From positions 310,001-374,000 of the forward strand of contig JAADJZ010000004.1 in assembly GCA_011032825.1 (NCBI GenBank): 64,000 nt of DNA, written 5' to 3'. The notes under the pieces were generated by a model. The model worked only from the letters and a program-made list of their open reading frames with translations, did not search any database and was not told the origin of the DNA. Shown here in pieces: positions 11,014 through 22,883 of the stretch (its first letter is position 1; every line of letters begins with the position of its first letter). Source of the stretch: Massariosphaeria phaeospora (lineage: Eukaryota > Ascomycota > Dothideomycetes > Pleosporales). Position numbers and translations under genes: made by a program.

Positions 11014-12309
11014 GCTGCGGCCAGCGGAGTTGAAGGATGGGGGATGGTACTCGCGGTGTTGAACGGCTGGTCGTGAGCTTAAAGTCTGGGCAGCGTCGGC
11101 CTGCGGCTCCCGATTCGACCCCAGGGTCTTCCTTTCACAGTGCGGGGACGGCGGCTATGCTGTTTTGGTGCGCCCAGAGAGTGAAAGGGCAGGCGAGTAG
11201 GCTGCTTCTGCGACGGCAGCTAGATGCGGTAGAGCGCTGGCCGTGCGCGATGGCCCTCGGCTGTGGTGAGAACGGGCGAGATGAGATGTTTTGTTGCGAT
11301 GTTTCGTTGCACAGGAGCGTCCAGCGGCGGGCTGCAGGAGACGTAACCGTGTGTGAACGAAGTGGGCGGCCGGCTGGACGGGCGATGGAGAAGGCCAGCA
11401 CCAAGAAATGGCAACAGAAACACGCGGGTGATGGATGTCTTGCCTCTGGCGCAAACCCCTGCGTCGCGCCGTCGCCGGCCTGATGCATCTCGATTCCCCC
11501 ACAGACGACGTCGCCCTGCAGCAGCACGCCGCACTCCTTTGTGCAGTCTGTCGTACGGGCTGTTTTCCGCTGGCTCCGCTGGATGCGGGCAGACTCCAGT
11601 GCAGCCGAATCACGGGCGGGCGCCGCGAACACCTGCACCAGCACCACACTCATCAGCAGTTCCCCCCAGCCCAGCCCGCACGCCTCTCGCCTCACGCCTC
11701 ACAAGCCTCCAGCCGCGCCTGCTCAGTGCTCCTCCGCAGTGCGCTCTCCACCTCGCGTCGCGCAGGTCCACCGCTAGACAGAGACCGGCCAGCTCCCAGC
11801 TCCCTATTTATTTAGCATTGGCACACGCCCGTCGTCGGCTGCCCGACACCGCTCTCCTCAGGCTCGCCCGCCCGCCCGCTCCCCTCCACGTGCACCGCCA
11901 TCATCCCCCGAGTAACAAACAGATCACCAAAACACAGATATAAAGAGCATCGACTTACGCATAGCCCGCTGCATACTTCCCGCCCTCGTCCCCGCCGCCC
12001 GTCTCCCAGGGCGCTCCCTCCCCCGTCTCGCAGCAGCCCCCCCCCAAGACCCGCCTAATCGCCCTCTGCGGTCCCAGGGTCCCCCAATCGCAGCCCGTCG
12101 CGCGCTGCCCTGCGTCTGCGTCTGCGTCTGCTCGTCACTCGTGGTCGCTCCCCGAAAACAGGCCTCGGGCTGCTCGCGCGGCTGTCTGCCAACTGCTGCA
12201 GCTGGCTGTCCCCCGACCCAAGCGCCACGGAGCCACATAGCCACTCTCCGCTGCCTCGCTGCCTCGTCTGATTGGGCGCCTGCACAGGGTTGTCAGTAGC
12301 GGCGCCATC
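11014..12309. other. Divergent promoter region, MED31 / PAL1
   Basis: About 1.3 kb of GC-rich sequence between two divergently transcribed genes. Several overlapping frames of 100-196 codons on both strands reflect high GC and few stops, and none shows a domain. A TGCGTC hexamer run lies at about 12111-12131. The stretch upstream of 12310 is C-rich, like a fungal leader. Confidence 0.5.
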
Positions 12310-14164
12310 ATGATCGCTGAGCCGTCAATGCCAGGTATGGCTCCTTTTATCGCCTGTTTCACCTCCGTTGGCGGTGACGAAAACGAAACTTGCTGATACA
12401 CCCTTCTTTATCAACAGACCGCCGACCCTCGCCCGGCCTCTCCATCAACCTGTCCTCCAACAACCCGTTCCGCAACCGCGCTGCCTCCCCCGCCGTCCCT
12501 TCACCCACACTACAGACGCCCCCGAGCGCCGGCAGCCGACCAATGTCTCGCAATCCCTTTCTCCAGACCTTCGAGGCCGAGTTCAACAAAGAGGCGGCCA
12601 AGAACTCGCACGAGGTTGACATGTCGGCCACGATGAGGGCGTCGCCCAAGAAGGCCACCTTTGGTAGCACGGCCGAAGAGCTTTTTGTACGTCCAACTTC
12701 TCCCTGCACCCTGCGGTCATGGGAACGGCAGCCGACGTAATTGCGTCGCACAAGCCACGCCTGCTTTCTCTCGTGTCCCAGCAGTCTATCCTCGCCTCCC
12801 CCTTATCACTGCCACCCACTATGGACCGCTTCAAGCAGTTTGCGAGCCGCTTTGCTGACTATCCCTCGCTGCAACAGAGCAATCTCACCCTCGACAACGG
12901 CGAAAACAAGCGAGCGGCACCACGAGCCCCACCCCCGCGTAGCGGCACTCTTCCAAACTCGGGCCACCGTCCTTCTCGCTCAGACGAAGAGGAGAGAGAC
13001 AAGCGACCGCGCGGCCCTCCCCGCCGTCCTTCTCGCTCAGACGAAGAGGAGAGAGACAAGCGATCGCGCGGCCCTCCTCGCGCGCCCCCGCGGCCACGAG
13101 GACCGCCACGACCGCCACCTCAGAGCAGCCCTGACCGCCGAGAGAATCGCCGTGTGCGCCGGAACTCTGAGTCTTCCATGATCGATAAGGGGTCGCTCGA
13201 TCCGAATGAAGAGCGCAGACGCAGAGAGCGTCGCAAGGATCGGGACGAGCGTGCTCGAGAAGCCAAATCTAAATCCGCCAAGGTCAAGAGACCCCACGGA
13301 CTCGACATCATCGACAAGCTCGACGTAAGCGGCATCTACGGACCTAGCATGATTCATCATGACGGTCCCTACGACGCTGTCCAGCCCCATCGTAATCGCA
13401 AGAAGGACGTCCGCGCTCCCATGCAGGCCTTCCCGGTCGGTTCGGCCAACAATGCTCTTGGTGGCTCGGGTCCTGTGAACGACAAGATCAACCTAGACCA
13501 AATTCACGGTCGGGGTGCTGAGGGCTTCACCGACTTTGGCAGCACCGAAGCACAGCTCCCGAAACGCCCAGGAGTCGACGGACGCTCGGTCTCGTTCAAT
13601 CCTAAACAACGCGAGGATATTATCCATGGCGAAGAGAGCCGCGGTCTTGGGACGTCTACCTTCCTCGATGGTGCGCCAGCTTCGCGCGCGGCTATCCAGC
13701 AGCACGAAGCTGATGCCCAGAAAACGATGGGAGATGGTGGTCTTGGCCGCAAGAAGTCGATTGCGCAGCGAATTCGTGGCATTTCGCAACCACGCCGTCA
13801 ATACAGTGAGGGCGGCCCACGCATCATGTCCCCCGACGCTCGCTACGGTCCTGGGGTTGGCAGCCCGTTATACAGCTCTGGACCCAGCAATAAGCAGGCC
13901 GAGAGGAATCCTTTCTTCGAAGATGACTACGACGATGCCTATGACAGGAAGGGTGCCTCGATCAGGGTTGCTGAGTCTGACATCAAGGACGGCCCAATCA
14001 AGTCACCCAACTCCCCGGGTGGCCGTAACCCTTTGACTCGTGCCATGACTGCTGATAGCGTTGGCTCTACGGACGAATCTAAGAACAATGCTGGGTCTGG
14101 TTTCCTCGGCCGGATGAAGAGTTTGAAGGGAGGACGAAGACCGCGACCTGAGCGCCCGACTTGA
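12310..14164 (+). CDS. PAL1: Pal1 cell-morphology / endocytic-patch protein
   Basis: Pal1-family protein, membrane-associated. In fission yeast it is needed for cylindrical cell shape and acts with the endocytic adaptor Sla2. Three exons: 12310-12334, 12418-12686 and 12878-14164, giving 526 residues. The first exon is only 25 nt. Evidence for the family: SRNPFLQTFEAEFNKEA near the start, SNLTLDNGE, and the strongly conserved block at about residues 239-287 (DIIDKLDVSGIYG, HHDGPYDAVQPHRN, APMQAFP). Three NPF tripeptides (in NNPFRN, SRNPFLQ and ERNPFFED) would suit binding by EH-domain endocytic proteins. A 57-bp duplication (12967-13078) doubles an Arg/Asp/Glu-rich unit. The middle is mostly low-complexity RGPPR sequence. 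The C-terminus is basic. Confidence 0.9.
12967..13078 (+). repeat. 57-bp in-frame tandem duplication in PAL1
   Basis: Two near-identical units starting at 12967 and 13024, 57 bp (19 codons) apart. Each encodes PSRSDEEERDKR followed by (P/S)RGPPR. The copies differ by only a few bases, so the duplication looks recent. Confidence 0.9.
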
Positions 14165-15129
14165 GCAGCCTAACACGTTGTGGCAGCGGACTTGGTTTGG
14201 CATGCATTATCAGGCACCATCATCTTCCATCAATCCAGTGCAGGGCGTTCGCGTCAGGCCACATTTCAAATACATGCCGCGCCCTTTGGTAGCGGCACAT
14301 TCACGGCGTATTTCTCTCTTTATTGTCACCTTTCGGTATGGGAACTAGTCTGGCGTGGGGAGTAGTATTTGTGGGTAGTTTCTACTGCGGCATTGGGCGC
14401 GAATTGGTGGGACTGAACTGGATACTACCTTCAGTGTACACTTTGGCGCACAAAAGGCAATTCGAAGAACGAACGGTCTCCCGATCTTATGGGTGGTTCT
14501 ACAGCCCATGTCGACCAAACAGCCTGTATTAAGAGACGGTGGGAGCATGGGGTTAGTAGCGGTTTCTTGATCAATGCATACTTGATATCACAATGCTTTT
14601 GCTGGGTGGGCAATCTGGTGATCAGATGTCGTCGAGCGGGAGGGGTCCTCGCTAGTCAGTTAGCCTCACGCGTGATAGATCTTGAGTCGTGGTGGTACCT
14701 TTGTATCAACGGCGCCTGGGCCAAACCAAGGTTTTTTGAACCCGTGACAGCCACCATGGCGCGTTCTAGATTCCTTTCGCCGGACCGCCGTCCCCGATCA
14801 CCAGGTGCTTCTGCGCACGTACATGGACCCCATACTTTGAGAAGCCGCTACGGACCTTTGCCATCGCGCAGCGCGATCTAGCCTCTGTAAGGCTATCACA
14901 TGCACATCTTGAATGATGCAGTGTGCAAGCTGCCCATAGTTGGCACTTGGTGAGTGGGGGAACGGGTGGTTAGAATGGAAGGTACGCTAGTGAGCGTGGT
15001 TGCCGTTTTGGGTGTAGTCGTGACTACCACAGGTATCAACCGCCAGCCACGACTTCGATTTCCTCGCCTGTTACGGCTCCGGACTAAAACGACGCGTCTG
15101 CTAGGCAGCCAGAGAATCAAGAGATATAT
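14165..15129. other. Intergenic region, PAL1 to Rad51-like gene
   Basis: No coding frame I can support. Probably the PAL1 3' UTR followed by the promoter of the gene at 15130. Confidence 0.45.
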
Positions 15130-16719
15130 ATGGTAGAGCCGGAAATCAAAGCCCGGCCTGCGGAGCCGCTGCTCGCGAGTGAGCTGGTCAGCGATGAAGA
15201 GCTGGATGTGTTGATGCAGGATGTGTTGAGCGTGGGCGGACCGAGGAAGAGAAAGAGGTGCGGAGCAGTAGTAAGGTCTGGAGTGTCGAGCGTAGATGCG
15301 ATGCTTGAGGTAGGGTTGTGGAGAGCGGCGAATGGTGATGGCGATGGGGTGGTCGGTGTTAGTGGCGAGGGCGCAGACGTATGTTTTTCTACCCTAACAA
15401 AAAGATTCATAAGGCAATCAATCAATAAATCAGCGTGTTAACTACGGGTGTAAAACAGCTCTGTCTCGCCTTCCTAACGTCATCGCTGCTTGAGCGGCCG
15501 CATTCCATGGCGGCGGTTATCGATACCGCCGGGAACTTCGATGTCTGGAAGTTGTATGGGCTGATTCTGGCACGGTTGAAGAGTGATGAGGAGGTTTTGG
15601 CGAGGCAGAAGGATGGGGATGGGGATGGGAGAGCGGGGGTGGGTGGGATTGAGGATGTGGCGGGTAGAGTGCTGGATCGCGTGAAGATTATGCGGGTTTT
15701 TGATTTGGTGGGGGTTCAGGAGGCGGTGGGGGAGCTGAGGGAGGGATTTGAGGGGAGGAATAGGGCGGAGGTAGGTGTTTCGGGAGTTGAGGAAGAAAGA
15801 GAGGTTATAACGGAGCGCAAGAAGAGTGTGGGTAAAGAGAGTCTATTACGCAAGACGGTCATTACGGAAACAGAGACGATAGCAGAGCCCGAGAAGAGCG
15901 TGGCTGAGGAGGTTCTCCCACGCAAGACAGTCATTGCGGACAGCGAAGACGAAGAGGACGACGAGGAGATACTGTTCGAGTCCGAAGTCATCGATCCTCG
16001 GCCCCCGTCCCCGCAGCCACAACATCCAGTCACACATCCCGTCTCTGAAGCTGCGCCCGTTGCGGCTCAATCAACGCCGGCTGAAAACCATAACGTATGC
16101 GACGAGCCAAAGCTGGACTTCATCCTCATCGACAACCTCGCGCATGTGCTCAGCCCGCTGTTGAAGAAGGACTACATCCAAGGTATCTAACCCCCCCTAA
16201 ACACCTTGTTCCTTAAAAAAAACCCCACTGACAAAACCCACAGCCAACGCTCTCGCCTCTACATTTCTCCGCACCCTCGCCTCCCTAACCCACACGCACT
16301 CTCTCCTCACCCTCCTCCTCAACCCCTCCTCCATCCCCAAACCACCACCTCCTCCCAAACCCGCCCTCCCACGCTCCAACCCCAACCAAGCCGCTCCTCC
16401 ACCCCAACAACACCAACACCAAACCCAACCGCCACCACCACCATCAATATTCGCGTCCAACCGCAGCGTACCCGCACTATCGCACATCCTACCAACGTAT
16501 CTCGACCTCCATCTCCTAGTCTCGAAGATGCCACACCGCAAAGCGGATGCGAGGATCGTGTATGCGGGAGATGGTCGCAGTGTGCCGGCGACGAGGACGA
16601 TGAAGAGGGGGGTGCACATGGTGGGCGTGGTGGAGGTGCTGGCTGATCGGTGGGGTAGCAGAGTGGGGGATTGGGGCACGTTTGGAGAGCGGGACGAGGG
16701 GGGCATAGGGGATGTGTGA
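15130..16719 (+). CDS. Divergent Rad51/RecA-like recombination protein
   Basis: Probable Rad51-paralogue-type protein of recombinational repair. Three exons: 15130-15378, 15459-16182 and 16244-16719, giving 482 residues. A RecA-like core is suggested by VVGVSGEG...LCLAFLTSSLLE, then AAVIDTAGNFDVWKLYGLI (the second strand region after Walker A) and a Walker-B-like FILIDNLAHVLSPL (about residue 301). A helix-rich ANALASTFLRTLASLT segment and a strand-like LLTLLLNP follow. The Walker A region is unusual: the only spliceable intron joins GEGAD to LCLAF, so the usual GKT/S is absent. A low-complexity acidic insert (about residues 190-290) separates the halves. The last exon contains a Pro/Gln-rich stretch and ends YLDLHLLVSKMPHRKADAR...GTFGERDEGGIGDV. 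Assignment rests on fold-like patterns. It could be an XRCC2/Rad55-type paralogue or an uncharacterised relative. Confidence 0.6.
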
Positions 16720-18190
16720 GTGGGCTCATGACGAGATCGCGTTGAATGTCGTCAGTCAGTTACTTAAGCTCTTGTGCATAGCGTATTATGCAGTTCACCT
16801 GGGGTAAGGTAAAGCATAGACCCATCACATACACCAAATCAGTCTATGTAAAAGCCTAGCCCATATATCCTCTTAGCACCACACGGTCTCGAATCCTTGC
16901 GAAGCTCGTCGTCGGGATCATCTCATCTAGTCCATACCGCTTGAGTAGTACCACACAGCCCTCTTAATAGTGAGTGGAAGAGGTTATAGCACAAGCTAGA
17001 GACGTCGGAACTGTGCTGACGGACGAAGAGCTGATTGCCATATATATTACACGGCTCATCCGGAACCGTCAGCACTAGACAAACATCTCCCGATGCGCTA
17101 CACTGAATGACGGATTGCCCTACACCGGACTAGAGTACAAACGTGCCTCTTCCAGCTACCTACCTTCACACTGAAAGATCGTAACCCTGCCACGACAGAA
17201 AGCATCGTCAGCACCTACCCAACCAAGCCTAACCACGCTCCCTAAACCCTTAGTGCGACGTTAAGTTAGACAGTCCGCCGCACTGTCTGCAGTGTCCCGT
17301 GCCCCAGCGCAGCCCGGACCAAACCCGCACCGCCCGCCCAGGGGCCAGACAGCGGTGAACGACTCCCCGAACGCCCTCGAGCCTGCTCCTGATAAGCTGC
17401 GTTTCGCCCCACCAATCGGAGGATTGCATCATCGAGGCTGGGGAGCGTCACATGCACGGAATGGATTACGCGTTGGGTGACTAGCTGAAAAACTTGCCGG
17501 CCAGTGCGGATTGTGGTTTGCCCTTGGCGGTTAGAGTTGTCCTTGTTTTGGAGGGCGATTGGGGCTTCCGTTTTTGGCGTAAACTAGCTAAGGATCTTAT
17601 TGGGTATGTGCGCATGACTTCTGGACGGTGAGCAGTATGAGGTGAGCATTCAGCGCAGTGTTGGGTCTGTTAGATAGTTGAGGGAACAGCGAGAGGCCGG
17701 TGGATCCGCAGTGCTGACTTTGCTGCGGATATCCATGCCTCGAACTCCACCTGCAGAGTCCTGCCGGATCGGATGCCCCCTCGAACATGCAAGGACTAGA
17801 ACCGGGGTTGTTGCGATCCAGACGCCTTGTATTCATTGATGGCGCCATGGATTATACCAAATAGAGTAGCTAGTTATGTTGTCAAGGAGTGGGTAGAGGC
17901 CGTAAGATAACAATGAAATAACAATGGCGCAAGTCTTCGAGTGTGGGAAAGAAACACAAATGCGATGCCAGGAGTGCAATGCGGAATAGAGAATAGGGAA
18001 AGCGATGCCAAACTAAGCCGAAAGTGAGATGGGAGAGTAACAATTTCATCAAAATCATGGAGAGTATCAAAACCAAGGAGAGCAACAAATTCATCGAAAC
18101 TGAGGAAAGTAACGAGTTCATCAAAACCAAGGAGAGTCGTAAGCATTTCATCCTCCCCGTAACGTATAACCCCTGACATAATTTCCGAAT
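16720..18190. other. Convergent intergenic region
   Basis: No gene recognised. At about 18030-18150, just past the stop of the minus-strand gene, there are degenerate 27-nt repeats that read as LLGFDELV-like units in another minus-strand frame (listed separately). The remainder shows nothing I can name. Confidence 0.45.
18030..18151 (-). repeat. Degenerate 27-nt repeats downstream of the zinc-finger/protease gene
   Basis: Read on the minus strand, three imperfect units encode TLLGFDELV, TFLSFDEFV and ALLGFDT(LHDFDE)IV. Several differences between units fall at third codon positions (CTT/CTC, TTT/TTC). The frame overlaps the 3' end of the upstream coding region in a different phase and is open from 18260 to 17874. 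Confidence 0.55.
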
Positions 18191-21100
18191 CTACCACGTC
18201 TGAACTGCTCTGAGCTCCGCTTTGGGTGCGAGCTTCGTCAGCTCGTTCTGGCGTTCCCAACCAAGGCGGAGAAGTTGAGCGAATTTGGCCTTCCTAGTCG
18301 TGGGGGAGGGTATGTCGATATCCTCAGGTAGACAGAGAGACTCGATGGTAGGACCTTTAGGGTTAAGCGTGAGAGCCGGGAAACTCACTGAGTCCAGAGG
18401 TGCTAGTGCTGGTTCTGGCGTTGGGGGTGTTGGGGTACTCGGGGCAGAGAAAATCGAATATGTAAGACTGGGAGCCGGCGAAGATGGTGCCCCAGGACAA
18501 CTTCCCGTTGGGGTTGTAGGCGCAGGTAGAAGCAGCGTGGGTGGCTGTTCGTCTACCGACTTGACAAGCAACTTAGTCTTTGCTTTGGCGGTCTCAATCG
18601 AGGGGTTGAATGGTCGCATTCGATGCTCTGGAAATATAGGAAGCTCATCCGTAGGGTCGACATGTTTCCGAGACAGTCTACTTATTCCCGCTTCGAAGTC
18701 CGGATCGTGGCGAAGAAGGTCAATTGTTCCATCAGGTCCAAGACCTAGTAGCTCACGGATGTCGTCAAAGATTTCCTGGATTGGAGTGAAAAGAAGCATA
18801 CCTTGTTCCCAGGCCCAGAGTAGACCCAGTAACCTGTTCTCCTTATCAAGAATCCAGGCACCGGAATCGCCTTCGAACTTGGACGGATTTTCCTTGTCAG
18901 GACTGTCGGTCAACATAGCCCATTCGTACGTGGTCCTGTCTCTCGCTTTGACTAGGACTGGCTCGGGGTTGATGAAACCTTCTCGAAGACCACTGGCTTG
19001 GCCGACATAAAATACCTCCTCTGTTCCTCGAAAATCGCCAATACGCTCACACGGTGCTCCAGCTCCCTCCGGTATGATAAGTTCATTCTTGAAATCTTCT
19101 AAGCCCAATTCCGCCTTGCGACAATACCGGTGTACGTTATATCCTTGTCTTTTAGGAATGGTATTAGTCAAGGACCAGTCCATTCGATGTACCATGGGGC
19201 CACCGTCTGGACTCTGCCACCGAGTACTTCTCGACTCACGGAAGGAGTTTCGGTTGCATTTGTGTGCCAGCGGGCCCAACAAAAATTGAGAATCAGGCTT
19301 ATTCAGATCCCGAGCGAAACGCATGTAAAGATTCAACTCCTCTACTTCTTCTCCTTTCGAAGCTCGTTCAGTTGCTTTGTCGAGTGTGATCAGTCCTGGC
19401 TTACTATCCCGGATCTTTAGCTTTAGCTCCTCTACCTTGGTCTTAGTGAGACCTCTGAGGTAATGCAGGTCTCCAGGTGAGGGCGAGCTGAGCTCTGTGC
19501 GCTTCTCACACCCGCATCGAGGTTCTGGGTATATGAAGTGATCCACTGAAAGCATGAAAGGTAGATTGTCGATAGTTATATGACCACCCGATGTTGCGGA
19601 CTGGTGTCGACAGGAGCTCATGCCAATCGATGCTCCCATACCCAGTGTCTCCCAGGGTCTTAGATGATGTGGGAAAGTCTTTAGGTCGTTCGAAGGACTG
19701 TCTGTGTTCGGGGAACTAGAATGGCCACCACCAACCAGTCGGACAGTAGTACCTTCAGAGAAGTGTACACTGATTGGTTGACGTCCGTTTTGGTCATAGA
19801 ACAAATGGAGTCTGCTTCGAATTTTCTTTCTCGTGAGATCTGACTGCCCGGCAGAGCTGCAAAATCGTATGATAGGCTTGAGAACATCGTCTGCGACCTC
19901 TTGGCGGACCAAAGCTGCCGAATACGATTCTCCAACCGGTAGATTCTGCACAATGTTGTGAAAGCTTGGTAATAAGAGTCTCCAAGTCTTCACAGCATCA
20001 GCGTCCTCGATGGGCCGAATGGGCAGAACACGATGGTAAGGCTCAGTGGCTATATGCCGTCCGACCTTGTGTCTCCGATAGATAGGATCAGGAAATGCGT
20101 CAGTTGCGTGGAATTCCCAGAGATTTTCAGTTTTCACTTTGGCCATCAGTAACTCCAACGCCCTCTGAGCTCTACACATTCTGTCTTCTGCACAAGCGCC
20201 CCGTAGTACAATCGAATCGTTCTCAGTGTCGAACAGCGTTGTTATGTGGAGGTCTTCCAGTCTTGTAAGCAGCTTTTTGAAATCTACCGTACCGAGTCAG
20301 CACTCATTTAGTTTAGTGGATGTTGAGCAAGTACCTGTAAGCTTACTCAGTGCAGGTAGGTCGAACATCGAGAATGTCAGGGATGCTTCGCGCACAGGAA
20401 ATTCGGGACCGGGGTCGGAATGCGGAACCATGCCATCCGTATTCGTAGAATTCGTGTTGTTCTGAGGCAGCGGGCTCTCAAACATGGTGGCGTCGTTAGA
20501 TTCTCCAAGTATTGGCGAACAAGTGTTTGGTGTGTGGCACCATGGCTTCGATCGTTTGGCACTTGATTCTAGGGCATTGTCGAGAGGATGCTTGTTGACG
20601 TTTCCAGCATTTTTGCTTTCTACAAGTAGGTTGGTGTTAGGCCTTGCCGCTGATTGACCATCGATATGAAAAATATTAACACGTGTCTCACCAAGACCAA
20701 TATGCCGACTCTTGCTTGTTGTTGCTGCATCTACTTCCATAGACGAGAGAAGCAAGTGTTCAATTCGAAAATGCTTATCAAGCTCCTCCTGAGAGGTGAA
20801 GAAGACCCCCCCACATGACTTATTCCCAGTCCAGCAAGGCGATTCCATGCATTGGAAGTCCGAGTAGCGAATGTGGTCATGGGTACCATGTAGTTCCTTG
20901 AAATGTTTCTTGAGCTTGTCCGAACGTGTAAAAGGCTTCACTGACAGACCAAACAGTCTGCATGAACCACAATCGAAGCCTAAACCACGTTCGTTATGCA
21001 TTTTCGAATGCCTTCTCCTTTCGTCTGGTGTAAACTTCCGCGCCTCGCAACCTTGATATGGACATCGGTGCTGTTCCTTTATATGTCGAGTCGTGTCATA

Positions 21101-21697
21101 CTTGCGACTGAACTTAACATTCTCGCATCCTTCAGGACAAACGAGCAATTGATCAGTGCAATTCGTTGGTGTATCCTGCCGAGGAGATGCATCGTTGCCA
21201 AGTCCAACAAGCGGATTGAATGACCAGTCATGCGCAAAGCACGATGAGTCTGCCACTGTAGAAACAGGATCAAGCACTCTGTATGATAGTTCATCTCTTA
21301 ATACCGGTGTGTATGATCGCTGGGTATTTTAGTGATCGGTAAAGAGGATAAAGGGGACTCAAGGGCGACCAACTTGTTCGATATGCTGGAACCCAACACC
21401 CGTAAACTCCTCCCAATTGCTGATTGAGGTGCTGATCGATGACGATTCTAGTGAAGGTGGGCTGTTCCTAGAATATGTGTCCGAATTCTGCCGGGTAGCG
21501 TATGCTGACCATGGGGGACTAGGGCTGAATGGTGAAGGCCCATATGTCGTTGTGAAGTCAAAGGACGACTGAGGCAGAGGTTGCATCCGCATACCTATAG
21601 GTGTGTGTAAGATACTCATTGCGTCTATTTCGTCGGTCGGTGAATGTATAGCGAAATCCGCATCTGGATTGGGAGACATGTTGAACTGGTCCGCCAT
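18191..21697 (-). CDS. C2H2 zinc-finger protein fused to a PA-clan (trypsin-like) protease domain
   Basis: Three exons read as one gene: 21697-21370, 20335-21255 and 20283-18191, giving 3,342 nt and 1,113 residues. The second intron is convincing (donor GTACTT, GCTGAC branch, acceptor GGTAG) and joins ALSKLT to DFKKLLTRLEDL in frame. The first intron is less certain, so the N-terminal 109 residues could belong elsewhere. Residues about 149-270 hold several C2H2-like fingers (CPEGC...H...H, CPYQGC...RRRHSKMH, CGSC...KKHFKELH, CW...SC...DKHFRIEH). The C-terminal half has a protease-like triad: His in LSVDHF (about 664), Asp in HRMDWSLT (about 785), Ser in FEGDSGAWIL (about 889), followed by LLGLLWAWEQGMLLFTP. 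Several fungal genomes carry PA-clan domains of this GDSG type, but function is unknown. It may be a DNA- or protein-binding regulator with a protease or pseudo-protease module. Confidence 0.7.
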
Positions 21698-22883
21698 GAG
21701 GGCAGGCGTCTCTGGTTGATGCCGCTCCGCTTCTTAAGTATCTGGAGCCGTACACAAATGAGCTAAGGCCACGCATAAGATATATACCCAAACAAAGGTT
21801 CGGCGACTAATGGGCAAAGAGGAGGAGATGAAGGCTAAAAATCGCGAAGCGGGAAGGCTGAGAATGTTGCCTTTCGGGGGCCAAGAAAGCTGATCAGCTG
21901 GATGGGCGCAGCAAATGTGACTATTGTACCCACCCGGAATTCTGCTCAAATGGCCAGGTCCGCTCGAACGCCATGTCGTTGAACAGTGCTCACCGCCGAT
22001 GATGTAAGACGTAGGGTGTCTCTCGGCGTCTCAAAGGGGGACTGTCTAACAAGAGACTCGTCATAGCTTCGATGGCCTCGAGCTCGCCCTCATTGAGGCC
22101 TCGACAAGGGTTCGACGCCCCACCAATGGGTGGCCTCCAGAGAAGCCACCGGTATACGAACATATCAGCTGTCGTTCATTTTTGTTCGAGGCAATTGCCC
22201 TGCGGCCCAGATATTTGCCCTCGGGAATCGATCGGACATTTCCCGGTTGCCCTGCGATGTTAGAGGAGCAAGCGTGCCCCTTGATTAATCCGAAAAGGCG
22301 TCCGCCTAATTTTGAGTACGGACAAGGCTCCGTCATCCGGTGTGATTATAGCCTCGGCATTACTGCAATTAATTGTGATGTCGAGGCAAGGCTGCAGGAA
22401 CGCGTTGCTGATTGGGCAGTATCCGAGTGTTGAAGCCATGACGGACATTTTGCGGTGTGTGTGTGAAGAGAGATGAGGAGGATGAAAGAGCAAGAGAAAA
22501 GTATTGTAGGAGTTATCTTGATGAACCATGGTTCTGAGAGGCTCCACTATGAGCTGCTCGCGCGTACTTTCTCTGTCGAAGCAAGGCTGACGTTCGACAG
22601 TCGACGTGATATCAGAGGGACAGATTATGTAATCATACTAACTTGGTAGAGCAAGCGCGCTTTCGGGCGATACCCTACTAGAAGAGCTTCTCTTCAACAA
22701 CATCGACATACCCTCCTTTTACTCTCTACAACGCCCACTGTATACACCAGGCACGGCTATATGACGTTCAGACGCATCTTGCATTAACCAACGAAGGCTA
22801 GCTTTCACTTACTTTACTACCTCTTCATTACCAACATGTCATCTCGTCTACCAATACAGTACATTAATATAAAACAATACCAA
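21698..22883. other. Intergenic region
   Basis: Lies between the start of the zinc-finger/protease gene and the stop of the next minus-strand gene. No domain-bearing frame or RNA gene recognised. Confidence 0.45.

Noticed and set aside
11353..11943. 196-codon plus-strand frame in the MED31/PAL1 gap
   Set aside because: GC-driven open frames occur on both strands, with Arg/Pro-rich composition.
22080..22140. GGGTTCGACGCCCC resembling a B-box
   Set aside because: No matching cloverleaf arms around it.
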